DNA of 64,000 bases from an uncultured Archangium sp. (GTDB lineage: Bacteria > Myxococcota > Myxococcia > Myxococcales > Myxococcaceae). Made by a program: the position numbers and the translations under genes. The stretch spans positions 1-64,000 of the forward strand of contig CAIVGN010000024.1 of the NCBI GenBank assembly GCA_903905455.1. The letters run 5' to 3'. Below are positions 48,801-55,928 of the stretch, in pieces; position 1 is the stretch's first letter, and the number at the start of each line of letters is the position of its first letter. The notes under the pieces were generated by a model. That model worked only from the letters and a program-made list of their open reading frames with translations, was not told the DNA's origin and did not search any database.

Positions 48801-49876
48801 GCCACCCCCTGCCCCCGCAGTTCCCCGTCTCCGCCGTGAACCCCTGTGGCCTCGACGGCCTCGACTTCGTGGAGTTCGTCTCCAACGAGCCCGCGAAGCT
48901 CGACGCGCTCTTCAAGGGCTTCGGCTTCTCGAAGACCATGCGGCACCAGAGCAAGCCCATCGACCTGTACGCCCAGGGCGACATCACCTTCCTCGTCAAC
49001 CGCGAGCCCCACTCGTTCGCCGCCGGCTTCTCCAGGCTGCATGGCCCGAGCATCTGCTCCATGGGCTGGCGCGCCGTCGACGCGAAGAAGGCCCAGGCCG
49101 CTGCCGTCGAGCGCGGCGCGAAGTCGCGCCCCGAGGGTGACTTCATGGTCGACGGCCAGCCGCTGCCCGCCATCTTCGGCATCGGCGACAGCCTCATCTA
49201 CTTCGTGGACACCTATACGAAGTCGGACAGCTGGAGCCGCCGGGGCTTCGTGCCGCTGGAGCAGCCCGAGCGCGTGGCCGACAAGGGCTTCATCGCCCTG
49301 GACCACCTCACCAACAACGTCGAGAAGGGGACGATGGAGCGGTGGGCCACGTTCTACAAGCAGGTCTTCGGCTTCGAGGTCGTGCGCTACTTCGACATTC
49401 GCGGCGACAAGACCGGCCTGACCTCGAACGCCCTGCGCTCGCCCTGCGGCCGCTTCTGCATCCCCATCAACGAGGCCGACGAGAAGAAGTCGCAGATCAA
49501 CGAGTACCTCGAGGAATACAAGGGCCCGGGCATCCAGCACCTGGCCTTCATCACCCACGACATCCTCGGCTCGCTCCAGAAGCTCGAGGGCTCGCCCATC
49601 GAGATGCTCGACATGGACGACGCGTATTACGCCGAGGCCTTCGGCCGCGTGCCCAACGTCACCGAGGACAAGGTCGAGATCCGCAAGCGCAACGTGCTCG
49701 TGGACGGCGACGAGAAGGGCTACCTGCTGCAGATCTTCACCAGGAACCTGGTGGGCCCCATCTTCATCGAGCTCATCCAGCGCAAGAACCACAGCTCGTT
49801 CGGCGAGGGCAACTTCGGCGCCCTCTTCCGCAGCATCGAGCGCGACCAGCAGAAGCGCGGCGTGTTCGATACCTGA
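48797..49876 (+). CDS. hppD: 4-hydroxyphenylpyruvate dioxygenase
   Basis: A 359-residue enzyme converting 4-hydroxyphenylpyruvate to homogentisate, the step before HmgA. Two VOC half-domains are visible. Iron ligands are His170 in ALDHLTNNV, the His in IQHLAFITHDI, and the Glu in GPIFIELIQRKN. The C-terminal QRKNHSSFGEGNFGALFRSI-ERDQ is the helical gate region. Length is typical. The start overlaps the hmgA stop. The later enzymes (maleylacetoacetate isomerase, fumarylacetoacetase) are not in the window. Confidence 0.96.
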   Translation: MSHPLPPQFPVSAVNPCGLDGLDFVEFVSNEPAKLDALFKGFGFSKTMRHQSKPIDLYAQGDITFLVNREPHSFAAGFSRLHGPSICSMGWRAVDAKKAQAAAVERGAKSRPEGDFMVDGQPLPAIFGIGDSLIYFVDTYTKSDSWSRRGFVPLEQPERVADKGFIALDHLTNNVEKGTMERWATFYKQVFGFEVVRYFDIRGDKTGLTSNALRSPCGRFCIPINEADEKKSQINEYLEEYKGPGIQHLAFITHDILGSLQKLEGSPIEMLDMDDAYYAEAFGRVPNVTEDKVEIRKRNVLVDGDEKGYLLQIFTRNLVGPIFIELIQRKNHSSFGEGNFGALFRSIERDQQKRGVFDT

Positions 49877-49900
49877 GCGCCGGGCTTTGCCTGTAGAGAC

Positions 49901-49917
49901 GGGGGCATGAAGCCCCC
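49901..49917 (+). promoter_or_regulatory. Hairpin with the start codon in its loop
   Basis: GGGGGC-ATGAA-GCCCCC is a perfect 6-bp GC stem whose 5-base loop is the ATG of the hemerythrin gene plus AA. The 5' arm also contains the only Shine-Dalgarno-like G-run. If formed in mRNA, it would hide the ribosome binding site, making translation conditional. Confidence 0.5.
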
Positions 49918-50332
49918 CGACCTGAAGCTGCGGTTGCTGGCTGATCACCACCGCCTCGAGAAGCTGTTCACCCTCGTGATGGACGCGTTCGAGGCGGACG
50001 CCCGCGAAGACACGCAGCGCCTGTGGACGGAGCTGGAGCACGGCCTCGAGCGGCACTTCGCCGCCGAGGAGCGCTTCCTCTTTCCGCAGTTCGACCCGCT
50101 CGACCCCGCGGAGACCGCGGCGCTGAGGGCCGAGCACGTGACCATCATGCGGCAGCTCGAGGAGCTCGGCGTGGGCGTCGACTTGAAGCTGGTGCGCGCC
50201 GAGGTGGCCCGGGCCTTCATCGATTCGCTGCGGGCCCACGCTACGCGCGAAGACGCGGTGCTCTACCGCTGGGCAGACGAGTCGCTCGAGACCGGCGCCT
50301 CGCAGATCGTCGAGGCCCTGTCAGACGACTGA
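49907..50332 (+). CDS. Hemerythrin HHE domain protein
   Basis: A 141-residue four-helix protein: LLADHHRLEKLFTLVMDAFE, then LERHFAAEERFLFPQFDPLD with HxxxE, and AEHVTIMRQLEELG with a further His, ending ATREDAVLYRWADE. The His and Glu positions fit the HHE di-iron site. It probably handles O2, NO or iron. The start codon lies in a hairpin loop, suggesting control of translation. The next gene is a second hemerythrin of the bacteriohemerythrin type. Confidence 0.85.
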   Translation: MKPPDLKLRLLADHHRLEKLFTLVMDAFEADAREDTQRLWTELEHGLERHFAAEERFLFPQFDPLDPAETAALRAEHVTIMRQLEELGVGVDLKLVRAEVARAFIDSLRAHATREDAVLYRWADESLETGASQIVEALSDD

Positions 50333-50384
50333 CGTCCCCGCACTCCCGGTTGCATGCCCGGCCGGCCCCAGTGATGCATTGGGG

Positions 50385-50774
50385 ATGATCGACGTGACCA
50401 AGCTGCTCGTGGGCGTCCCGGTGATGGATGAGCAGCACGCCTCGCTGGTCGAGCTCTACAACGCACTCGAGGCCCCGGGCTCGGACCTCGAGGCGCTGTG
50501 GGGCGCCTTCGCGGCCTACGCCGACTTCCACTTCGAAGAGGAAGAGTCGTTGATGCGCCAGTATGCCTACCCGGGCACCCAGGCCCACGTCGCCGGCCAC
50601 CAGGCCTACCGGGCCACCTTCGAGCGCATGCTCAACGAGCCGGGCGGAGGCCCCGGGGCGGGGCGCGAGGCGATGCTGGCCTACGTCGCGACCTGGCTGG
50701 CCGAGCACATTCTCGGGGTCGACAAGCACTTCGCCGCGTTCCTGCTCGCAGCCGGCTACGCGCCGCGGCGCTGA
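50385..50774 (+). CDS. Bacteriohemerythrin-type protein
   Basis: A 129-residue protein; the ATG at 50385 is chosen over an in-frame TTG at 50379. It follows the bacteriohemerythrin pattern: VGVPVMDEQHASLVELYNAL (first His), FAAYADFHFEEEESLMRQYA (HxxxE), HVAGHQAYRATFERML (His), and LAEHILGVDKHFAAFL (HxxxxD), giving the five His and two carboxylates of the O2-carrying di-iron site. Bacteriohemerythrins deliver O2 to membrane oxidases; HmgA and HPPD both use O2, but co-function is speculative. It ends in TGATCA shared with the convergent gene. Confidence 0.9.
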   Translation: MIDVTKLLVGVPVMDEQHASLVELYNALEAPGSDLEALWGAFAAYADFHFEEEESLMRQYAYPGTQAHVAGHQAYRATFERMLNEPGGGPGAGREAMLAYVATWLAEHILGVDKHFAAFLLAAGYAPRR

Positions 50775-51068
50775 TCAGGCCTTGGCAGGCGGGGGCGTGG
50801 TGGCCACCGCGGACTTGCGGCGCATCACCGCGAAGGCGATGCCCAGCGCGGCGCCGAGGCCCGCGCCGACCGCGCAGCCGGTCATCTGGAAGGAGATCAT
50901 CCGCTGGGCGCCCTGGAAGGCGACCTCCTGGCAGATGCACATCGCCGAGGCGCCCGAGCCGACGGTGTTGTCCCACGAGATGTACTTGGGGCCCACGAGG
51001 CTGACCGCGAGCACCCCGAGCAGCGCACCTGCCACCATGAAGTTCAGCACCAACCGGACGAAGGCCAT
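50775..51068 (-). CDS. Small two-span membrane protein
   Basis: A 97-residue protein; the ATG at 51068 gives an N-terminal hydrophobic segment (FVRLVLNFMVAGALLGVLAV). A middle loop with two Cys (AMCICQEVAF) and a second segment (GCAVGAGLGAALGIAFAVM) follow, then a basic tail. Longer in-frame starts (51140, 51170) would overlap the divergent gene. No family is recognised. Confidence 0.6.
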   Translation of the reverse strand: MAFVRLVLNFMVAGALLGVLAVSLVGPKYISWDNTVGSGASAMCICQEVAFQGAQRMISFQMTGCAVGAGLGAALGIAFAVMRRKSAVATTPPPAKA

Positions 51069-51138
51069 GGGCGTCGCATACCACGCGGGCACCCGCCCGG
51101 AATCACCACGCGCCCCCAGTCGTTGATATGGCACCCCC

Positions 51139-51393
51139 ATGACCTCGAGCGTGCTGGGCCTGCTCCTCATCTTCGTGTCGGTGCTCTGCTACGCGCTGGT
51201 GCTGGTGCATGCCTTCTCGCGCAGCGTGGGCACGGGCTTCATGGTGCTCTGCCTGCCGGTGTACACGCTGTATTACGCGTTCTCCCAGTTCGACCACCGC
51301 CGCAAGGGCCTGGTGCTCGCCGGCTGGCTGGGCGCCTTCGTGCTCGGCGTGGTGCTGCGCGTGGTGGGCGTGAGCCTCTCGGCCCAGGGCTGA
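51139..51393 (+). CDS. Small membrane protein with three hydrophobic segments
   Basis: An 84-residue protein: VLGLLLIFVSVLCYALVLVH, MVLCLPVYTLYYAFSQF, and LVLAGWLGAFVLGVVLRVVG, with a basic loop DHRRKG between the second and third. It is typical of short inner-membrane proteins in this phylum; no family is recognised. Confidence 0.65.
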   Translation: MTSSVLGLLLIFVSVLCYALVLVHAFSRSVGTGFMVLCLPVYTLYYAFSQFDHRRKGLVLAGWLGAFVLGVVLRVVGVSLSAQG

Positions 51394-51520
51394 CGTTTCC
51401 ACCGGGCGCGCGCGGGGTCGCCCCCCCAGGTTGTGGAGCCTCGGCACTCCAATGTCAGCCGCGCTGCAGCCTGATCCGCACACCTGCGTGGTGGCCCGCT
51501 TCGTGCTTTTCGCGGGCGCC

Positions 51521-51916
51521 ATGACCCGGCTCTCCTGCATCGCGGTGCTCGTCCTCGCCTCGGCGGCCTTCGCCACCGGCGAGCGCATCTCCATCACCGG
51601 CGCCGCGGCCCCCCTGAAGGACACGCTGTGCTTCTCCATGACCTGCGTGCCCGGCGGTGGCCGGGACTTCACCGTGGCCGGCCGCGCGGTGAAGGGCGGC
51701 CTCGAGCTGACAGTCACCAGCAGCGCGGGCCAGGTGCGCCTGACCCACGTGGCGCGGCTCAACGAGTCGGGCCAGGTCAGCTCCACGGACCTGGTGCACG
51801 CCACCTCGCTGGTGGTGCAGGCCATTGAAAAAGGCCCCCTCGCCGCCCCCGCAGCGCCCGCGAAACAGGCCGCCGCGGCCCGCAAACTGCCCAAATCAGC
51901 CGTCGCCAAGCGCTGA
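51521..51916 (+). CDS. Small exported protein of unknown function
   Basis: A 131-residue protein. The ATG at 51521 gives a signal peptide (MTRLSCIAVLVLASAAFA). The mature part has two Cys (DTLCFSMTCVPGGG, possible disulphide) and strands (RDFTVAGRAVKGGLELTVTS, GQVRLTHVARL), ending in an Ala/Lys/Pro tail. It may be periplasmic. No family is recognised. Confidence 0.6.
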   Translation: MTRLSCIAVLVLASAAFATGERISITGAAAPLKDTLCFSMTCVPGGGRDFTVAGRAVKGGLELTVTSSAGQVRLTHVARLNESGQVSSTDLVHATSLVVQAIEKGPLAAPAAPAKQAAAARKLPKSAVAKR

Positions 51917-51953
51917 GAACTTCAGGGTTTCGATGTCGTTTCAGGTAGGTGAG

Positions 51954-51959
51954 TTGACA
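51954..51959 (+). promoter_or_regulatory. Candidate -35 box
   Basis: A perfect TTGACA occurs 47 bases before the PilZ gene start in the only AT-richer part of the gap. A convincing -10 box 16-18 bases downstream is not visible, so the assignment is weak. Confidence 0.25.
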
Positions 51960-52005
51960 TACACCGACACACAGGAGCATGGATGTCCCAACAAAGGGGA
52001 CGCAC

Positions 52006-52440
52006 ATGCTCGGCGACTTTACGAAATCGGCTTCGCTCTCGACGGTCATCAACCGCACTGGCCGCACCTCCGCCTCGGACAAGTTCTCGCCGAGCTTCGG
52101 GGTGCGCCGCGGGCTCATCAAGGACCCCAACTGGCCGCCGGCGCACTTCCCGGAGCACGGGAGCGCGGCCTCGCGCCGCTTCCGCCGGGTGGACTCGACG
52201 TTCGACGTCGCGCTGCGCGGTGAGCAGGTCACGGTGACGGGCGACATCTCGGAAGGGGGGGCGATGTTCCTCCTCGACCGCAAGGTGGACACCAAGGTGG
52301 TGGACGTGGTGGTGCAGGGCAAGGCGGCCCGGGCCGAGGTGCTGTCCGCCTCGAAGAAGGGCCTGCTCTTCGCGCACCACTGCCGCTTCCTCGACGCGGC
52401 CGAGTCGCTGCCGGTGTGGGAAGCGATCGCGGTCAGCTGA
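52006..52440 (+). CDS. PilZ domain protein
   Basis: A 144-residue protein. AAAGGGGA ends 5 bases before the ATG at 52006, which decides this start over an ATG at 51979. The C-terminal 100 residues form a PilZ domain: SRRFRRVDSTFDVAL (RxxxR-type c-di-GMP motif), then VTVTGDISEGGAMFLLDR ((D/N)xSxxG) and AEVLSASKKGLLFAHHCRFL. The main c-di-GMP motifs appear intact. Its N-terminal 45 residues are polar and unordered. Confidence 0.8.
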   Translation: MLGDFTKSASLSTVINRTGRTSASDKFSPSFGVRRGLIKDPNWPPAHFPEHGSAASRRFRRVDSTFDVALRGEQVTVTGDISEGGAMFLLDRKVDTKVVDVVVQGKAARAEVLSASKKGLLFAHHCRFLDAAESLPVWEAIAVS

Positions 52441-52463
52441 GTTTCGGGTAGCTTCCACCCATC

Positions 52464-53825
52464 GTGTCCAACAAGGTCGGCGACGAGACCATCCGCAACG
52501 TGAACCTGGTCTCGTTCACCGACCCGCTGCTGGGGACGGTGGTCGGGCAGTACAAGATCGAGTCGCTGGTGGGCAGCGGCGCGATGGGCATGGTGTACCG
52601 CGCCATGCACCAGGTCATCGGCAAGGCCGTGGCCATCAAGGTGCTCAAGGCCGACTTCGCCGACGACCCGGAGATGGTGCAGCGCCTGGTGCGCGAGGCC
52701 CGCTCGGTCAACGCCATCCGCCACCCGGCCATCGTCGACATCTTCGACTTCGGCACCCTGCAGCGCACCGGGCAGTCGTACATCGTGATGGACCTGCTCG
52801 AGGGTGACCCGCTCGACGAGTACCTGAAGCGGTTCGCGCCGATGAAGTTGAAGGAGCTGGCGCCCTTCATCGACGAGCTGCTCTCGGCGCTCTCGGCGGC
52901 CCACGCGGTGGGCGTCATTCACCGTGACCTGAAGCCCGGCAACGTCTTCGTGGAGTCGAAGCCCGACGGCCAGAAGGGCATCAAGGTCATCGACTTCGGG
53001 CTCGCCAAGCAGGCGGATCGCGCCGGCGGCTCGGTCAAGCCCACCAACCCCGGCACGCTGCTGGGCACGCCGGCCTTCATGGCCCCCGAGCAGGTGATGG
53101 GGGCGAAGGTGACGCCGGCCACCGACCTCTACGCCGTGGGCGGCATCGTCTACCAGGCGCTCACCAACCACCTTCCGCACGAGGCGCCCTCGGCCATCGA
53201 GATGCTCACGCAGAAGATGGCCCACGACCCGATTCGGCCGCGGCAGTGGCAGCCCGGCATCGACGAGGAGCTCGACGCCTGGGTGATGAACCTGCTCTCG
53301 CGCGAGCCCGACCAGCGCATGCAGGACGCCGACGAGGCCCGCCGGGCGCTGCGCCGCATCGTCGACGGGCGCACCTCGGGCGTGCGGCCGGCGCTCGCGC
53401 GCCCCGCGTCGACCACCGGCGTGGTGCCCCGGCGCGACTGGGGCGAGGCCAGGACGCTCATCACCGAGGCCAGCGCGCCCTCGGTGGCCGAGAAGGCCGC
53501 CGACGTCAGCACCGGCGACCACGTCTCGCCGTGGGCCAACACCAGCATCGAGCACCCGGTGACCTCCGAGCTCGAGCCGACGGCGCCGCCCATGCGCTCG
53601 CCCTTCGAGACCGCCCGCGGCGAGGTGGTCACCGTGGCCATCGACGCCCAGGCCGTGGCCGCGCCGCCGAAGAAGCGCGAGAGCCAGGCCCGCCTCATCT
53701 CCGTCGAGGTGCCGGCCGAAGAACCCGTGGCCCAGGTCCCCTCGCGCACCCCGCTCTACGTCGCCCTGGGCACGGCCATCGCCGCGCTGTTGCTGGGCCT
53801 CGCGTGGCTGCTGAGCAGCCGATGA
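52464..53825 (+). CDS. Ser/Thr protein kinase with C-terminal membrane anchor
   Basis: A 453-residue kinase with a GTG start. Motifs: VGSGAMGMVYRA (loop), AIKVLKADF (Lys), EARSVNAIRHP, HRDLKPGNVF (catalytic), VIDFGLAKQ, and GTPAFMAPEQV. All residues needed for activity are present. A long Pro/Ala/Thr linker follows, and a single membrane helix ends the protein (LYVALGTAIAALLLGLAWLL), so the kinase is cytoplasmic and tail-anchored with no outer sensor domain. The upstream PilZ gene is 23 bases away. Confidence 0.92.
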   Translation: MSNKVGDETIRNVNLVSFTDPLLGTVVGQYKIESLVGSGAMGMVYRAMHQVIGKAVAIKVLKADFADDPEMVQRLVREARSVNAIRHPAIVDIFDFGTLQRTGQSYIVMDLLEGDPLDEYLKRFAPMKLKELAPFIDELLSALSAAHAVGVIHRDLKPGNVFVESKPDGQKGIKVIDFGLAKQADRAGGSVKPTNPGTLLGTPAFMAPEQVMGAKVTPATDLYAVGGIVYQALTNHLPHEAPSAIEMLTQKMAHDPIRPRQWQPGIDEELDAWVMNLLSREPDQRMQDADEARRALRRIVDGRTSGVRPALARPASTTGVVPRRDWGEARTLITEASAPSVAEKAADVSTGDHVSPWANTSIEHPVTSELEPTAPPMRSPFETARGEVVTVAIDAQAVAAPPKKRESQARLISVEVPAEEPVAQVPSRTPLYVALGTAIAALLLGLAWLLSSR

Positions 53826-53897
53826 CCGGGTGGGGGCCCCGAGATTCGTGCCCTTCGGTCATGAAAGGCCGTAATGTCGAGTCGTTGGCGAGCCTGA

Positions 53898-53968
53898 TGG
53901 GGCGTCGTCCAAGGGTAGGACATCAGACTTTGACTCTGAGTATCGTGGTTCGAATCCACGCGCCCCAG
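53898..53968 (+). tRNA. tRNA-Gln (anticodon TTG)
   Basis: The cloverleaf reads: acceptor TGGGGCG / CGCCCCA (53898-53904 and 53961-53967), D arm GTCC...GGAC, anticodon arm TCAGA-CTTTGAC-TCTGA with TTG at 53930-53932, and T arm GTGGTTCGAATCCAC. The discriminator is G at 53968. CCA is not encoded. It is the only tRNA seen; no integrase or repeated 3' end is nearby. Confidence 0.96.
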
Positions 53969-54060
53969 ATGTAGCGAAAGCGCGCAGGTGTGTCGTCGGC
54001 GCGAAGTGAGACACAATCGTGAGCAGTTCGTAGCCGTTGCCTTCGCTCTGGGGGAGCAGC

Positions 54061-54585
54061 ATGGCGGTCAGGGAGCTGCAGTTGGTGCCGGTGGGTCCCG
54101 TTCAGGGGACCTTCCTCATGGAACTCGAAGCGCCCATCGCGCAGGTGCTCGGTGTGAGCGCCTACGTGGGCAAGGCGTCGCTCGGGCAACCGACGTTCGC
54201 CTTCAACAAGGATCGAAACCAGTACCACACCACGGCGATCATGCGCCGGCTGCTGACGCTCAAGGACGCCGGCACGCCGCTGATCATCGGGGTGGCGGAC
54301 GTCGATCTCTTCGTGCCCGACTCGCCCTTCGTCTACGGCGAGGCCGACCGCGAGTCGCACGCCGCGGTGATGTCGCTGTGGCGGCTCAAGGGCGAAGGCG
54401 AGGCGTGGAAGCGGCGCACCTTCGTCGAGGCGGTGCACCAGGCCGGGCACCTCATCGGGCTGTCGTATTGCGAAGACGCGCGCTGCGCGATGTACCTCGC
54501 GACGACCATCACCGACGCCGAGCGGCGGCAGCTCCACCTGTGCAACAACTGCCGAAACGAGCTGGTGAAGATTCGAAGAGTTTGA
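54061..54585 (+). CDS. Archaemetzincin-like protein with altered catalytic residue
   Basis: A 174-residue protein; GGGGGAG five bases before the ATG supports the start at 54061. The family signature HEXXHXXGX3C-X4-C-X-M-X17-C-XX-C is nearly complete: VHQAGHLIGLSYC, then EDARCAM, 16 residues, and CNNC. The zinc-binding His residues are H126 and H130, but the general-base Glu is Gln127 (CAG at 54439-54441). The N-terminal half (LELVPVG-type strand, then TTAIMRRLLTLKDAGTPLII-GVADVDLFVPD) is also typical. The fold and metal sites look intact, so it may bind but not hydrolyse peptides, or act by a changed mechanism. Confidence 0.88.
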   Translation: MAVRELQLVPVGPVQGTFLMELEAPIAQVLGVSAYVGKASLGQPTFAFNKDRNQYHTTAIMRRLLTLKDAGTPLIIGVADVDLFVPDSPFVYGEADRESHAAVMSLWRLKGEGEAWKRRTFVEAVHQAGHLIGLSYCEDARCAMYLATTITDAERRQLHLCNNCRNELVKIRRV

Positions 54586-54600
54586 ACGACATTGCGTCCC

Positions 54601-55542
54601 ATGTCCGTGCGCGCCCTGACCGTCGGCCTCCTCTCGCTCTTCGTCCTCTCGGGTTGTGACCTCTTCGGCGGGGGTGGCGGTGGGGGAGGCGGTACCGGCG
54701 GTGGCGGCGGCGCGGCGTTCACCTTCAACAAGGGCTTCACCTTCGTCCGCAAGGACGACCGCAACGTCTACCTCGCCGACGACAGCGACGTGCAGACCAC
54801 GACCACGCTGACCCAGTCGGGCAACGTGCGCACCCCGGCGCTCTCGGTGGACGGCACGCGGGTGGTCTTCGTGCGCGGCGGCACCACCGACTCGGAGCTG
54901 GCCACGGTGGCCACCACCGGCGGCGTGGTCCGCACGGTGCTCGCGGCGACCAGCACGGTGAAGAACTTCAAGACCCCGGTGTTCTCGCCCGACGGCGCGC
55001 GCATCGTCTTCGGCTTCGACGACGGGGCCTCGACGAGCATCGGGCTCATCAACGCCGACGGCACGGGCTTCCAGAAGCTGGCCACCGGCGGCCTGGCGCA
55101 GGCGTTCCCCTCGTTCACCCCCGACGGCGCGGCGGTCATCGTGGGCGCGGGCAGCTTCGGCCTGGGCTACCGGCAGATCGAGCGCATCGCCCTCGGCACC
55201 AACAGCGTGACCAACGTGACCAACGACCTGGGCCTCGAGGTGCAGAGCATCGCCAACCGGCTGCTGGTCTCGCCCGACGGGGTGCACGCGGTGTTCGACG
55301 CGCGCGGGGCCTCGGGGGTGACGCGGCTCTTCCTCATCGACCTCTCGACGAAGGTGGTCACCCAGCTCTACGCGGGCGAGGCGGGCACCAACGACAGCTT
55401 CCCGTGCTGGATGGGGAACGCCGCGGTGGGCTTCTCGTCGGACTCGGGCGGCAACGACAACGTCTACAAGGTGAACCTGCCTTCGAGCACCTCGGCCTCG
55501 CTGTTGGTGCCCAAGGCCATCGAGCCCTGGTACGGGCCGTAA
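54601..55542 (+). CDS. TolB-like beta-propeller lipoprotein
   Basis: A 313-residue lipoprotein; the ATG at 54601 gives lipobox LSGC (Cys 19). A Gly-rich stretch (residues about 23-38) links to a six-bladed propeller with PD40/WD40-like repeats: ALSVDGTRVVFVRGG, VFSPDGARIVFGFDDG, SFTPDGAAVIVGAG and LVSPDGVHAVFDARG. This matches TolB-type periplasmic propellers but with a lipid anchor. It may sense or scaffold envelope components. Confidence 0.87.
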   Translation: MSVRALTVGLLSLFVLSGCDLFGGGGGGGGGTGGGGGAAFTFNKGFTFVRKDDRNVYLADDSDVQTTTTLTQSGNVRTPALSVDGTRVVFVRGGTTDSELATVATTGGVVRTVLAATSTVKNFKTPVFSPDGARIVFGFDDGASTSIGLINADGTGFQKLATGGLAQAFPSFTPDGAAVIVGAGSFGLGYRQIERIALGTNSVTNVTNDLGLEVQSIANRLLVSPDGVHAVFDARGASGVTRLFLIDLSTKVVTQLYAGEAGTNDSFPCWMGNAAVGFSSDSGGNDNVYKVNLPSSTSASLLVPKAIEPWYGP

Positions 55543-55565
55543 GCGGCGGTGGTAGGAGGCGGGCC

Positions 55566-55925
55566 ATGCCCCACCCCCACGAGGTCCTCGCGCAGGCCTG
55601 GCTCGACGCCTTCAACGCCGGTGACGTGCCGCGGCTGGTCGCGCTGTACGCGGAAGACTGCACCCACACTTCGCCGAAGATTCGGGCGCTCCACCCGGAG
55701 ACCGGGGGCAAGCTGGTGGGCCGGGCGGCGCTGACCACCTGGTGGGCCGACGCGCTGAAGCGGCTGCCGGGGCTGCGCTACGAGAAGACGTCGCTGACGG
55801 CGAACGAAGACCGGGTGTTCCTGGAGTACGTGCGCCACGCCCCCGACGGCGCGCCCATGCCCATCGCCGAGGTGTTCGACATCGGCGCGGGGAAGATCGT
55901 CGCCTCGCGCGTCTACCACGGCTGA
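55566..55925 (+). CDS. NTF2/SnoaL-like protein
   Basis: A 119-residue single-domain protein: HEVLAQAWLDAFNAGDVPRL-VALYAEDCTHTSP, then GRAALTTWWADALKRLPGLR and DGAPMPIAEVFDIGAGKIVA. This is the SnoaL-like/NTF2 cone fold. Members include ketosteroid isomerase-like enzymes and binding proteins; no substrate is readable. It is followed after 3 bases by the spermidine-synthase-like gene. Confidence 0.82.
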   Translation: MPHPHEVLAQAWLDAFNAGDVPRLVALYAEDCTHTSPKIRALHPETGGKLVGRAALTTWWADALKRLPGLRYEKTSLTANEDRVFLEYVRHAPDGAPMPIAEVFDIGAGKIVASRVYHG

Positions 55926-55928
55926 CCG

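Noticed and set aside
53898-53968. tRNA-Gln as an integration site
   Set aside because: No integrase or duplicated tRNA 3' end was seen on either side.
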